Numbered from the stretch's first letter, positions 43,252-52,683 are shown. The stretch is DNA of 64,000 bases from Chthonobacter rhizosphaerae (GCF_013839525.1 NZ_JACDIS010000013.1:1-64000), one strand, 5' to 3'. The notes: generated from the sequence alone by a model not told the origin. A program made the numbers and translations.

Positions 43252-44304
43252 TCACCGGGGCAGGAGAACCCAGAGATCGAGGTCGAGGGCGACGGCCGGA
43301 TCGGTCTCGCCGGTCTCCGTCCGGTCGGGGAAATCGGCGCAGGGCCGGTCCTTGGTGGCGACGAGCCGGATCCGCAGCGCGCCCACGTCGGAACGACCCG
43401 GGATCGGCTGCTTGTCGAGCACCTCCGACCAGGCGTGGATGGTGTCGCCGGCGAACGACGGGTTGGCGTGCCGGCCGCCGTTGATGGCCGCCACGTGGAA
43501 GGCGTTGCCGAGACCGTTGAAGGTGAGCGACCGGGCGATGGAGATGATGTGCCCGCCGTAGACGAGGCGGCGGCCGAAGCGGCCCTTGCCTTCCGTATAC
43601 TGGTTGAAGTGGACCTTGGCGGTGTTCTGGAAGAGGCGCGTCGCCATCTGGTGCTCCGCCTCCTCGATGGTGGTCCCGTCCACATGGTCGATGCGCTCGC
43701 CCACGTGATAGTCGCCCCACCGGTGCGGGCTGCCGGACAGGTCGTCATCCCACTTCGACGGGTCGAGCAGCGGCACCGCATTGCCGAGCGCCTCGGCCGG
43801 CAGGTGGTCCGGCAGCTTCGGCACGACCGGCTCCGGCGCGGGGGCGTCTTCGTCGCGCTTGCGCACCATCACCCAGCGGGCGTAGTCCAGCACCTCCGTC
43901 CCGTCCGACTTGTAGCCGGTGGAGCGCACGTAGACGACGCCGGTCTTGCGGTTGGAATTCTCCTTGAGGCCGATCACCTCGGAGACGGTCGAGAGGGTGT
44001 CGCCCGGATAGACCGGCGCCAGGAAGCGGCCGCCGGCGTAGCCGAGGTTGGCGATGGCGTTCAGCGAGATGTCCGGCACGGTCTTGCCGAACACCACGTG
44101 GAAGACGAGGAGGTCGTCGAGCGGGGCGTCCGGATAGCCGACCGCGCGGGCGAAGGCGGCCGAGGACTGGAGGGCGAACCTGGACCCGTAGAGCGCCTGG
44201 TAGAGCGCCACGTCGCCGGCGTTCACGGTGCGCGGCGTGGCATGGCGGATGACCTGGCCGATCCGGAAGTCCTCGAAGAAGTTGCCGCTGTTGGTCTTCG
44301 ACAC
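43252..44304 (-). CDS. mch: Mesaconyl-CoA hydratase (beta-methylmalyl-CoA dehydratase)
   Basis: A 350-residue double-hotdog MaoC-family enzyme. It starts with the family signature SKTNSGNFFEDFRIGQ, continues ...VFGKTVPDISLNAIANLGYAG, and has a second half beginning HRWGDYHVGERIDHVDG. This is the pattern of the mesaconyl-C1-CoA hydratase of the ethylmalonyl-CoA pathway of acetate assimilation in bacteria lacking isocitrate lyase. GTG 44304 is taken as the start, because homologues begin there and GGAGG lies 8 nt upstream; an ATG at 44346 is possible. It pairs functionally with PHB metabolism (PhaZ) and pckA in this window. Confidence 0.9.
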   Translation of the reverse strand: MSKTNSGNFFEDFRIGQVIRHATPRTVNAGDVALYQALYGSRFALQSSAAFARAVGYPDAPLDDLLVFHVVFGKTVPDISLNAIANLGYAGGRFLAPVYPGDTLSTVSEVIGLKENSNRKTGVVYVRSTGYKSDGTEVLDYARWVMVRKRDEDAPAPEPVVPKLPDHLPAEALGNAVPLLDPSKWDDDLSGSPHRWGDYHVGERIDHVDGTTIEEAEHQMATRLFQNTAKVHFNQYTEGKGRFGRRLVYGGHIISIARSLTFNGLGNAFHVAAINGGRHANPSFAGDTIHAWSEVLDKQPIPGRSDVGALRIRLVATKDRPCADFPDRTETGETDPAVALDLDLWVLLPR

Positions 44305-44532
44305 CCTCGCGTCCTCCACTCGTCTCGCATTGACGGCGAGGACCATGATGGCGAGCGCCCGCGCTTGTCACCCCCGCCCTTCGTCGCGGCGCATTCAGAT
44401 CGTCGACAGCGCCATTAAGTCTATGTGAAAGAGGCTCCGAAGAGGCTCTTTTCCGCCGCTTTGGTCCCCGGCATGATGCGCTTGGCGCAAGGCCGGACGG
44501 GGTCCGGCGCGTCAGGTGGCGGGGAGTTGGCC

Positions 44533-45564
44533 ATGAACCGGTCTCGGGTGGATTGGGTCGATGCGGCCAAGGGCCTCTGCATCGTCTTCGTGGTGATGAT
44601 GCACTCCACCCTCGGGGTCGAGCGGGTCACGGGCGAGACCGGCTGGATGGGCGCGGTCGTGGCCTTCGCCCAGCCGTTCCGGATGCCCGACTTCTTCCTC
44701 ATCTCCGGCCTGTTCCTGTCCCGCGTGGTCGACCGGGACTGGCGCACCTTCCTGGACCGGCGGGTGGTCCACTTCTTCTACTTCTACGTCCTCTGGCTCG
44801 TCATCCAGTTCGCCTTCAAGGCGCCCGGCATGGTGGCGGCGGAGGGCGCGGGCGCGACGGCGCTCGTCTTCGTGGAGAGCCTCTTCATCGAGCCGTTCGG
44901 CACCCTCTGGTTCATCTGGATCCTGCCCTTCTTCGCCCTCACGGTGCGGCTCACCCGGCGCGTGCCGGTTCCGGTGATGCTCGCCATCGGGGCCGCCCTG
45001 GAGATCGCGCCGCCGGGCCTGCCGCTGCCCATCCTGGACGAGTTCGCGTCGCGCTTCGTCTATTTCTACGCCGGCTACGCGCTCGCGCCGATGATCTTCC
45101 GCCTCGCCGACGGGGTCGCGGCCCGGCCGGGCGCGGCGCTCGCCGGCCTTGCGGTCTGGGGCGTGGTCAACGGCGCGATGGTGGCGGCGGGTCTCGCCAT
45201 GCTGCCCTTCCTGTCCCTCGGCCTCGGCTTTGCCGGGGCGGCGGCGATCGTGTCGGCGGCCGTGCTGATCGGGTCGCTGCCGAAGGCCGGCGACGTGGCG
45301 CGCTTCCTCGGTGCGCACTCGATCGTCGTCTATCTGGCCTTCTTCCTGCCCATGGGGGCGAGCCGGACGGTGCTGGTGAAGACCGGCGTCGTTCCGGACG
45401 TCGGCACCATGTCGCTGATCGTGACGGTCGCCGCCGTGGTGGTGCCGTTCGCGATCTGGTGGGTGGCGATGCGCGTCGGCGCCCGCTTCCTGTTCGAGCG
45501 CCCGGCCTGGGCCCGGCTGGAGCGGCCGAACGGCGCACGCGCCCGGCTGGCCGCGGCGGAGTAG
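44533..45564 (+). CDS. Acyltransferase 3 family membrane protein
   Basis: A 343-residue membrane protein with about ten helices. It has the acyltransferase_3 start (DWVDAAKGLCIVFVVMMHS, with the conserved His), PFRMPDFFLISGLFLSR, and an Arg-rich loop (RDWRTFLDRRVVHFF). Such proteins O-acylate polysaccharides or lipids at the membrane. GGGGAG lies 6 nt before ATG 44533. No glycan gene is adjacent, so the acceptor is unknown. Confidence 0.88.
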   Translation: MNRSRVDWVDAAKGLCIVFVVMMHSTLGVERVTGETGWMGAVVAFAQPFRMPDFFLISGLFLSRVVDRDWRTFLDRRVVHFFYFYVLWLVIQFAFKAPGMVAAEGAGATALVFVESLFIEPFGTLWFIWILPFFALTVRLTRRVPVPVMLAIGAALEIAPPGLPLPILDEFASRFVYFYAGYALAPMIFRLADGVAARPGAALAGLAVWGVVNGAMVAAGLAMLPFLSLGLGFAGAAAIVSAAVLIGSLPKAGDVARFLGAHSIVVYLAFFLPMGASRTVLVKTGVVPDVGTMSLIVTVAAVVVPFAIWWVAMRVGARFLFERPAWARLERPNGARARLAAAE

Positions 45565-45685
45565 GCCCGCAGGGCCGGGCGCCCCGCCGCCGGGGCCGGG
45601 CCGAAGCGCGATCCTGCCGTTGGGCGTCAGTACGGGCGCGCGCCGCCCCTTTCCTCCCAAACCCGGCCGGGGCATAGTCCCGGCC

Positions 45686-48600
45686 ATGTCGAACGCCTCC
45701 TCCTATTCCCGCCCCGTCGCCCGCGGAGACCACGTCTTCCTGGTCGATGGATCCGGCTACATCTTCCGCGCCTACCACGCCCTGCCGCCGCTCACCCGCA
45801 AGTCCGACGGCGTGCCGGTGGGGGCCGTCGCGGGCTTCTGCAACATGCTGTGGCGGCTCCTGAAGGAGGCGGAGGCGACGGCCGCGCGGGTGAAGCCCAC
45901 CCATATCGCGGTGATTTTCGACGCCTCGGCGGTGACCTTCCGCAACGCACTCTACGACCAGTACAAGGCGCAGCGGCCGGAGCCGCCGGCGGACCTCAGG
46001 CCCCAGTTCGGCCTGATCCGCGAGGCGGTGCGGGCCTTCAACGTGGCCTGCGTGGAGCAGGAGGGCTTCGAGGCGGACGACCTCATCGCCACCTACACGA
46101 CCCAGGCCCGCAAGGTCGGGGCGGACGTCACCATCGTGTCGTCGGACAAGGACCTGATGCAGCTCGTCGAGAACGACTGCGTGGTTCTCCTCGACACCAT
46201 GAAGGACAAGCGCATCGGGCCGGCCGAGGTGATGGAGAAGTTCGGCGTGCCGCCCGAGAAGGTGATCGACGTCCAGTCGCTCGCGGGCGATTCCGTCGAC
46301 AACGTGCCGGGCGTGCCGGGCATCGGCGTCAAGACGGCCGCACAGCTGATCCTGGAGTATGGCGACCTGGAGACGCTGCTCGCCCGCGCCGGCGAGATCA
46401 AGCAGCCGAAGCGGCGCGAGAACCTGATCCAGTTCGCCGATCAGGCCCGGATCTCGCGCCAGCTCGTCTCGCTCGACTGCGCCGTGCCGGTGGACTGCCC
46501 GATCGACGACCTCGCCGTGCGGCCTATCGACGGCGAGCGGGCGATCGCCTTCCTGAAGGCGATGGAGTTCGTCACGCTGACGCGCCGGGTCGCGGAGGCG
46601 ACCGACACGGACGTCTCCAAGGTGTCCGCGGTGCCGGTGCCGGTGAAACACTGGCCGCCGGAGAGCGCGAGCACGCCCGCCGCCGGCGCGGTCCTTCCCC
46701 CCACCCCGGCCCTCCCCCTCGAGGGGGGAGGGAGCAGCGGCGGTGATCCTGCTGCGCCGTCCTTTGCGGGCGCCGCCCTCCCCACCTCCACCACGGCGCC
46801 CCCTCCCCCCTCGAGGGGGAGGGTCGGGGAGAGGGGGGAACCGCCGTCCCCGGCCGCTCCCGCCGGCTCGCCCGCCGCCTTCGCGGCCCGCCGCCTCGCC
46901 GAGATCGCCGCCATCCCGGTCGACCACTCGGCCTACGAGACCATCCTGACCATCGACGCGCTCCGGGCCTTCATCAACGAGGCGGCCGAAGCGGGCGTGG
47001 TGGCGTTCGACACGGAGAGCACCTCGCTCGACGTGATGCGGGCGGAGCTCTGCGGGATCTCGCTCGCCACCCGGCCGGGCCGGGCCTGCTACATCCCGCT
47101 CATCCACAAGTCCGGCGCGGGCGATCTCCTCGGCGGCGGGCTCGTGCCCGGCCAGCTGTCCACCGGGGACGCGCTCCAGGCGCTGAGGCCGCTCCTGGAA
47201 AGTCCCTCCGTCCTCAAGGTGGCGCAGAACGCCAAGTACGACGTCACCCTCCTGTCCCGCTACGGCGTCGCGGTGGCGCCGTTCGACGACACCATGCTGC
47301 TGTCCTACGCGCTCGACGCCGGCAAGACCGGGCACGGGATGGACGAGCTGTCGGAAAAGTGGCTCGGCCACAAGCCGATCGCCTTCAAGGACGTGTGCGG
47401 GACGGGCAAGGGCCAGGTGACCTTCGACCAGGTGCCGCTCGACAAGGCCACCGCCTACGCGGCCGAGGACGCGGACGTGACGCTCCGCCTGTGGCTGGTG
47501 CTGAAGCCGCGTCTGGCCGCGGAAGGCATGACGGCGCTCTACGAGACCCTGGAGCGGCCGCTCGTGCCGGTGCTCTCGCGCATGGAGCAGCGCGGCATCA
47601 GCGTCGACCGGCAGATCCTCTCCCGCCTCTCGGGCGACTTCGCGCAGGGAATGGCGCGCCTGGAGGCGGAGATCCACGACCTCGCCGGCGAAAGCTTCAA
47701 CATCGGCTCGCCGAAGCAGCTCGGCGACATCCTGTTCGGCAAGATGGGGCTCGGCGGCGCCAGGAAGACGAAGACCGGCGCCTACGCGACCGGCGCCGAC
47801 GTGCTGGAGGAACTGGCCGAGGCCGGCCACGAGCTGCCGCGCCGGATCCTCGACTGGCGCCAGCTCTCCAAGCTGAAGTCCACCTATACGGACGCCCTGC
47901 CCGGCTACATGCACCCGGTGGACGGACGGGTGCACACCTGCTTCTCGCTCGCCTCCACGACGACCGGCCGGCTGTCGTCGTCGGAGCCGAACCTGCAGAA
48001 CATCCCGGTCCGCACCGAGGAGGGGCGGAAGATCCGCACCGCCTTCGTGGCGCCGCCCGGCCGCAAGCTGGTCTCGGCCGACTACAGCCAGATCGAACTG
48101 CGCGTGCTCGCCCACGTGGCGGATATCCCGCAGCTGAAGCGCGCCTTCGAGGACGGGCTCGACATCCACGCCATGACGGCCTCGGAGATGTTCAACACGC
48201 CGATCGAGGGCATGGACCCGCTGGTGCGCCGGCGCGCGAAGGCCATCAACTTCGGCATCATCTACGGCATCTCGGCCTTCGGCCTCGCCAACCAGCTGGG
48301 CATCGAACGCCAGGAGGCGGGCGACTACATCAAACGCTATTTCGAGCGCTTCCCCGGCATCCGCGACTACATGGACAGCACGCGGCGCTTCGCCCGGGAC
48401 AACGGCTACGTCACCACCATCTTCGGCCGGAAGGCGCACTATCCGGACATCAACGCGCCGAACGCCTCCATGCGCGCCTTCATGGAGCGGGCGGCCATCA
48501 ACGCGCCGATCCAGGGCTCGGCCGCGGACATCATCCGCCGCGCCATGGTGCGGATGGAGGACGCCCTGAAGGACGCCGGGCTCTCCGCCCTCCTTCTCCT

Positions 48601-48766
48601 CCAGGTGCACGACGAACTGGTGTTCGAGGTGCCCGACGAGGAGATCGAGGCGACGCTGCCGGTGGTGCGCCGGGTGATGGAAACGGCCGCCGAGCCGGCC
48701 GTCACCCTCTCGGTCCCGCTGCGGGTGGACGCCCGGGCCGCCCACAACTGGGAGGAGGCGCACTGA
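45686..48766 (+). CDS. polA: DNA polymerase I
   Basis: A 1026-residue Pol I. It has an N-terminal 5'-3' nuclease (about 1-295). The 3'-5' proofreading domain is intact (Asp442 and Glu444 in FDTES, NAKYD, and YAAEDAD). The polymerase domain has motif A DYSQIEL (Asp799), the O-helix RRRAKAINFGIIYG and motif C HDE (Asp976). It fills gaps in repair and Okazaki processing. It is about 90 residues longer than E. coli PolA. Part of the excess is a Pro/Gly/Ser linker (about 337-385) encoded by a palindromic repeat between the nuclease domains. The ATG 45686 start has a weak ribosome site. Confidence 0.96.
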   Translation: MSNASSYSRPVARGDHVFLVDGSGYIFRAYHALPPLTRKSDGVPVGAVAGFCNMLWRLLKEAEATAARVKPTHIAVIFDASAVTFRNALYDQYKAQRPEPPADLRPQFGLIREAVRAFNVACVEQEGFEADDLIATYTTQARKVGADVTIVSSDKDLMQLVENDCVVLLDTMKDKRIGPAEVMEKFGVPPEKVIDVQSLAGDSVDNVPGVPGIGVKTAAQLILEYGDLETLLARAGEIKQPKRRENLIQFADQARISRQLVSLDCAVPVDCPIDDLAVRPIDGERAIAFLKAMEFVTLTRRVAEATDTDVSKVSAVPVPVKHWPPESASTPAAGAVLPPTPALPLEGGGSSGGDPAAPSFAGAALPTSTTAPPPPSRGRVGERGEPPSPAAPAGSPAAFAARRLAEIAAIPVDHSAYETILTIDALRAFINEAAEAGVVAFDTESTSLDVMRAELCGISLATRPGRACYIPLIHKSGAGDLLGGGLVPGQLSTGDALQALRPLLESPSVLKVAQNAKYDVTLLSRYGVAVAPFDDTMLLSYALDAGKTGHGMDELSEKWLGHKPIAFKDVCGTGKGQVTFDQVPLDKATAYAAEDADVTLRLWLVLKPRLAAEGMTALYETLERPLVPVLSRMEQRGISVDRQILSRLSGDFAQGMARLEAEIHDLAGESFNIGSPKQLGDILFGKMGLGGARKTKTGAYATGADVLEELAEAGHELPRRILDWRQLSKLKSTYTDALPGYMHPVDGRVHTCFSLASTTTGRLSSSEPNLQNIPVRTEEGRKIRTAFVAPPGRKLVSADYSQIELRVLAHVADIPQLKRAFEDGLDIHAMTASEMFNTPIEGMDPLVRRRAKAINFGIIYGISAFGLANQLGIERQEAGDYIKRYFERFPGIRDYMDSTRRFARDNGYVTTIFGRKAHYPDINAPNASMRAFMERAAINAPIQGSAADIIRRAMVRMEDALKDAGLSALLLLQVHDELVFEVPDEEIEATLPVVRRVMETAAEPAVTLSVPLRVDARAAHNWEEAH
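46697..46838. repeat. MITE-like inverted repeat inserted in polA
   Basis: Two near-identical arms of about 36-40 bp (46697-46732 and 46799-46838) face each other across about 66 bp. Each arm itself contains a CCTCCCCC-TCGA-GGGGG palindrome, so the segment can fold as two hairpins or one long stem. It lies in frame between the two nuclease domains of polA. Its very high C/G skew differs from the rest of the gene. It looks like a mobile intergenic repeat tolerated as a linker. Confidence 0.75.
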
Positions 48767-48780
48767 CCGGGCGGGCATCC

Positions 48781-48795
48781 TTAACCGCTCGTTAA
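48781..48795. promoter_or_regulatory. Candidate CtrA site upstream of PBP1A
   Basis: TTAA (48781-48784), seven bases, then TTAA (48792-48795) exactly match the TTAA-N7-TTAA core bound by the cell-cycle regulator CtrA. It lies 104 bp upstream of a cell-wall synthase gene. Only one site was seen. Confidence 0.5.
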
Positions 48796-48898
48796 ACCGC
48801 CGCATTTAGCGTCGAGACGAGGGTCCGAGGGGCGCGCGACGAACCCGGTCCCGACGGCCGGAGCGGCCCCCATTCGAGTCACCGGCGAGGCGGACGCG

Positions 48899-51226
48899 AT
48901 GAGGGGACGGGACAGGACGGAGGGCCGCATCGAGCCGCGGCTCGGGCGCGACACCGGGGACGGCGACCTGCGCGTGACCCTGGACGACCGCGCGACGGGC
49001 GCGCCCGTGCGCGGCCGCGACCGCGATCCCCTTTCGCCACGACACGGCCGACAGGACGGACGGGACGGGGCGCCGTCGTCGCCACGACACGGGCGACACG
49101 ATGCCCGCGCCGAACCGCGTCTCGGCGCCGGGCCGAGCCGCTGGCAGGACGACGAGCCGGACCTGCCCTTCGACGACGAGGAGATCGCCCCCGTGGCCAA
49201 GGCCAAGCGCGGCAAGCGCGCCGACGACAAGGCGGGGCGGGGCCGGCGCAAGCCGCGCCGCAGCCTGACGGGCCGAATGATGCGCGGCCTCGTCTCCACC
49301 GGCCTCACCCTGGGGCTCTGGGGCGCGATCGGCGTCGGCGGCCTCCTCGCCTACACGGCCGCCACCATGCCGCCGACCTCCGAATGGACCGTGCCGAAGC
49401 GCCCGCCCAACGTGGAGATCGTGGACGCCAACGGCCAGCTGATCGCCAACCGGGGCGACACCGGCGGCGAGGCCCTGCGCCTGGAGCAGATGCCGCCCTA
49501 CCTGCCGGAAGCCGTGATGGCCATCGAGGACCGGCGCTTCCTCACTCATTTCGGCATCGACCCGATCGGCCTCGCCCGCGCGGTGGTGACCAACGTGGCC
49601 GCCGGCAACGTGGTGCAGGGCGGCTCCACCCTGACCCAGCAGCTCGCCAAGAACCTATTCCTGGAGCCGGACCGGACCCTGGAGCGCAAGCTGCAGGAGG
49701 TGCTTCTGGCGCTCTGGCTGGAGTGGAAATTCTCCAAGGACGAGATCCTGGAGATGTACCTCAACCGCGTCTATCTGGGCGCCGGCAGCTACGGGGTGGA
49801 CGGCGCGGCGCGGCGCTACTTCGGCAAGTCGGCCCGCGAGCTGACGCTCGGGGAATCGGCCATCATCGCCGGCCTCCTGAAGGCGCCGTCCCGCTACGCG
49901 CCGACCCGCGACCCGGACCTCGCCCGCGAGCGCGCCAGGCTGGTGCTCGCCGCCATGGCGGAGGAGGGCTACATCAGCCGGGCCGAGGCCAAGAAGGCGG
50001 CCGAGGCGCCGAGCCGGATCGTGATGGCCCACAACGCCCGGGCCGAGAACTACGTGGCCGACTGGGTGATGGAACTCCTGCCCGGCTACGTGGCGTCGGT
50101 CGCCGGCGACATCGTGGTGGAGACCACCATCGACGTGGACATGCAGAAGGCCGCCGAGACGGCCCTGCGCGAGACCCTGGCGGCCGAGGGCAAGTCGCAC
50201 AACGTGAGCCAGGGCGCCCTGGTGGCGCTCGACAACGGCGGCGCCGTGAAGGCGCTGGTCGGCGGGCGCGACTATGCGGAAAGCCAGTTCAACCGGGCCG
50301 TGGCAGCCCGGCGCCAGCCGGGATCGGCCTTCAAGCCGTTCGTGTTCCTGGCGGCGGTGGAGCAGGGCTACACGCCGGACCACATCGTGGTGGACGAGCC
50401 AATCTCCATCAAGGGATGGCAGCCGAAGAACTATTCCCGCGACTACATGGGCCCGGTGACGCTGACGACGGCGCTCGCCAAGTCGCTCAACACGGTGGCG
50501 GCGCGGCTCGCCGCCGAGGTCGGCCCGGCCACCGTGGCCCAGACGGCCCGGCGGGTCGGCATCGTGTCCAGGCTCCACGACAGCCCGTCGATCGCCCTCG
50601 GAACCGCGGAGGTGACGCCGCTGGAGATCACCGCCGCCTATGTGCCGTTCGCCAACGGCGGCTACGGCGTGATTCCCTATGTGATCGAGAGCATCCGCAC
50701 GAAGGACGGCGAGGAGCTGTTCCGCCGCCAGGGCGACGGCACCGGCCAGGTGATCGAGCCGCGCGTGGTCGGCACCATGAACCAGATGCTGCAGACGGTT
50801 CTCTACGCCGGCACAGGCCAGAAGGCGGTGCTGAAGGACCGTCCCGCCGCCGGCAAGACGGGCACCAGCCAGGATTTCCGCGACGCCTGGTTCCTCGGCT
50901 ACGTGAACGGCCTGACCACCGGCGTGTGGCTCGGCAACGACGACAACTCGCCGACCAAGAAAGCGACCGGCGGCAGCGTGACGGCGACCGTGTGGAACCG
51001 CTTCATGACGAAGGCGACCGCCGGCATGGCGGTCGGTCCCCTCCCCGGCCTCGACCTGGTGCCGCCGCTGGTGGTCGACCCCGGCACGCCGATCGCCAAC
51101 GCGGACGGCCTGCCGGTCGTGCCGGACACCGCGCCGCCGCCGATGCCGCCGGTGGACGTGGGCGTGCGTGCGGACGGCCCGACGGACGTGGAGCGCGGTC
51201 TCCTGGAGCGGCTGTTCGGGGGTTGA
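48899..51226 (+). CDS. Penicillin-binding protein 1A-type peptidoglycan synthase
   Basis: A 775-residue class A PBP. It has a long charged cytoplasmic N-tail (1-120, including a duplicated SPRHGR segment), one anchor helix (about 130-155), a GT51 domain (catalytic Glu in EDRRFLTHFG, then GGSTLTQQLAKN) and a transpeptidase with SAFK (RQPGSAFKPF), SLN and KTGTS. It polymerises and cross-links murein in the periplasm. GAGG lies 8 nt before the ATG. A TTAA-N7-TTAA motif upstream suggests cell-cycle control. It is a second class A PBP besides the BA14K-tailed one. Confidence 0.93.
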   Translation: MRGRDRTEGRIEPRLGRDTGDGDLRVTLDDRATGAPVRGRDRDPLSPRHGRQDGRDGAPSSPRHGRHDARAEPRLGAGPSRWQDDEPDLPFDDEEIAPVAKAKRGKRADDKAGRGRRKPRRSLTGRMMRGLVSTGLTLGLWGAIGVGGLLAYTAATMPPTSEWTVPKRPPNVEIVDANGQLIANRGDTGGEALRLEQMPPYLPEAVMAIEDRRFLTHFGIDPIGLARAVVTNVAAGNVVQGGSTLTQQLAKNLFLEPDRTLERKLQEVLLALWLEWKFSKDEILEMYLNRVYLGAGSYGVDGAARRYFGKSARELTLGESAIIAGLLKAPSRYAPTRDPDLARERARLVLAAMAEEGYISRAEAKKAAEAPSRIVMAHNARAENYVADWVMELLPGYVASVAGDIVVETTIDVDMQKAAETALRETLAAEGKSHNVSQGALVALDNGGAVKALVGGRDYAESQFNRAVAARRQPGSAFKPFVFLAAVEQGYTPDHIVVDEPISIKGWQPKNYSRDYMGPVTLTTALAKSLNTVAARLAAEVGPATVAQTARRVGIVSRLHDSPSIALGTAEVTPLEITAAYVPFANGGYGVIPYVIESIRTKDGEELFRRQGDGTGQVIEPRVVGTMNQMLQTVLYAGTGQKAVLKDRPAAGKTGTSQDFRDAWFLGYVNGLTTGVWLGNDDNSPTKKATGGSVTATVWNRFMTKATAGMAVGPLPGLDLVPPLVVDPGTPIANADGLPVVPDTAPPPMPPVDVGVRADGPTDVERGLLERLFGG

Positions 51227-51293
51227 GGATCCGCCGGCGTCGGACCGGGCCGCTTGAGGCCGACCACCCCAACCGGGCGCACGGGCGGCTTCG

Positions 51294-52061
51294 TCAGCCG
51301 ACCCGGTGGAGCGCCCGCCCGTTCGCCTTCAGCCAGGCCTTGGCCTCGTCCGTGCGCGGCGCGAGCGCCACGCAGATCCGCCAAAAGGCGTCGGAATGGT
51401 TCATCTCGCGCAGATGCGCCACCTCGTGGGCGGCGAGATAGTCGAGCACGAAGGGCGGCGCCATGACGAGCCGCCACGAGAAGGAGAGCGTGCCGCGGCT
51501 CGACGCGGAGCCCCAGCGGGAGGCGGTGTCCTTGAGCCGGATCGCCGTGGGAGTGACGTCGAGGGTGGCCGCGTGACGGGCGACCGCGCGGGTGAGGTCC
51601 GCCCGGGCCTCCGCCTTCAGGTGGTCGAGGATCCGCCGGGCGAGGTGCGCCCGGTCGCCGGGGACGAGAAGCACCGGCCGCCCGTTTTCCACGCGCGCCT
51701 CCACGACGCCCCGCACGGCGCCGGTGGGGTGGATGAGATGCGGAACGCCGCGGACCGGCACCAGCCCCCCAGGCACCAGGGAGGACGCGGGCGTGCCGTC
51801 GCCGATGCGCTCGGCGAGCCAGTCCAGGTGCCGGCCGACGAAGGCCTTCGCCTCCGAGACGGTGCCGCGCTTCGGCACGGTGACGACCGCGCCGTCGCGG
51901 CGCGGATCGAGGCGCAGGGTGTAGCGCTTCGCCCGCACGTTGCGACGCAGCGCGACCGGAATGGGACGGCCGGCCACCACGACCTCGAAGGCGGACGGGG
52001 CCGGCTTGGGCGACGGAGTCTTCGGCGGGGAGAAGAGGAACGGGATCCAGCGATTCGGCAT
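51294..52061 (-). CDS. YgjP-type metal-dependent hydrolase (SprT-like fold)
   Basis: A 255-residue protein of the YgjP/DUF45 family. The zinc site is HEVAH (212-216) with a further His222 in MNHSDAFW, and the strand RLKDTASRWGSASSRGTLSFSWRL precedes it. The family is WLM/SprT-like minigluzincins. Their cellular substrate is not settled, and a role in protein quality control or DNA-protein crosslink repair has been suggested for relatives. It is a monocistronic gene, convergent with PBP1A. Confidence 0.88.
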   Translation of the reverse strand: MPNRWIPFLFSPPKTPSPKPAPSAFEVVVAGRPIPVALRRNVRAKRYTLRLDPRRDGAVVTVPKRGTVSEAKAFVGRHLDWLAERIGDGTPASSLVPGGLVPVRGVPHLIHPTGAVRGVVEARVENGRPVLLVPGDRAHLARRILDHLKAEARADLTRAVARHAATLDVTPTAIRLKDTASRWGSASSRGTLSFSWRLVMAPPFVLDYLAAHEVAHLREMNHSDAFWRICVALAPRTDEAKAWLKANGRALHRVG

Positions 52062-52072
52062 GCCCGATCCTA

Positions 52073-52188
52073 GAGCATTCTCCGATCAAGTTGCATGACG
52101 CGATCGACGAGAGAATGCTCCAGCATGGTGGATCCGGAGCGCCTTCGACGTGACGACTCCGTCAGGTCGGAAAACGCTCCAGCAGGTC
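52073..52188. repeat. Dispersed palindromic repeat (copy 2, two stem-loops)
   Basis: GAGCATTCTC (52073-52082) pairs with GAGAATGCTC (52111-52120), and a nested CGATC/GATCG stem lies inside. A second imperfect stem (about 52136-52178) is built from GGAGCG...CGCTCC with inner TTCGAC/TGACG and CGTCA/TCGGAA pairs. The core TCCGTCAGGTCGGAAA is the reverse complement of that at 43085-43100. It occupies the gap between the YgjP and DUF2852 genes. Confidence 0.65.
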
Positions 52189-52293
52189 GAAGCAGTCGTC
52201 CGGAAACGTGGAAACGCCGATGTGGGCGCGGCCCGAAGGCCCGCCCACACCGACTGGAGGTCAGGAAAAGCGTCGCCTGTCCACGGCGGGGGA

Positions 52294-52683
52294 TCAGCCG
52301 GTGGGGTTAGTCCGGCTCGCCATGAAGCGATCGAACTCTTCCTGATCCTTCGCCCGACGCAGCGAGCGAAGGAACTCGTCGAACTCGGTCCGCATGCGCT
52401 CGATCTTGGCGCGCTCCTCTTCGAGCCGCTTCAGTTCGCGCTCGCGGTACTCGTCGAACGCGGCGTTGCCGGTGCGGCCGAAATCCGGGGCCCGGAAGCC
52501 GGCGTCCCGCACCACGGTTTCCATGTTCGGGCGCAACTTCGACCAGGTCGTCCGCATACGGTCCCCCCACATGATGTAGGCCAGCATGGCAAGGCCAAGC
52601 GGCCAGAACACGATGAATCCGAGCACCATCAAACCGACCGAAGTCGGGTGCCAGCCAGGCTTGACGATACAGTTGTTGGTCAT
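52294..52683 (-). CDS. DUF2852 membrane protein
   Basis: A 129-residue protein. The N-terminal hydrophobic segment (about 12-38: SVGLMVLGFIVFWPLGLAML is the core) is followed by a long charged helix rich in Glu and Arg. This is the DUF2852 pattern, common in Hyphomicrobiales and without known function. It is probably bound to the inner membrane with its coiled coil in the cytoplasm. ATG 52683 is preceded by GAGG at 7 nt; the longer frame from 52848 is not needed. Confidence 0.85.
   Translation of the reverse strand: MTNNCIVKPGWHPTSVGLMVLGFIVFWPLGLAMLAYIMWGDRMRTTWSKLRPNMETVVRDAGFRAPDFGRTGNAAFDEYRERELKRLEEERAKIERMRTEFDEFLRSLRRAKDQEEFDRFMASRTNPTG

Noticed and set aside
45167..48805. A 1212-codon open frame on the minus strand across polA
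   Set aside because: It is antisense to a fully conserved DNA polymerase I. Its translation is Arg/Gly/Val-rich with no motif and is explained by GC-rich codon structure.
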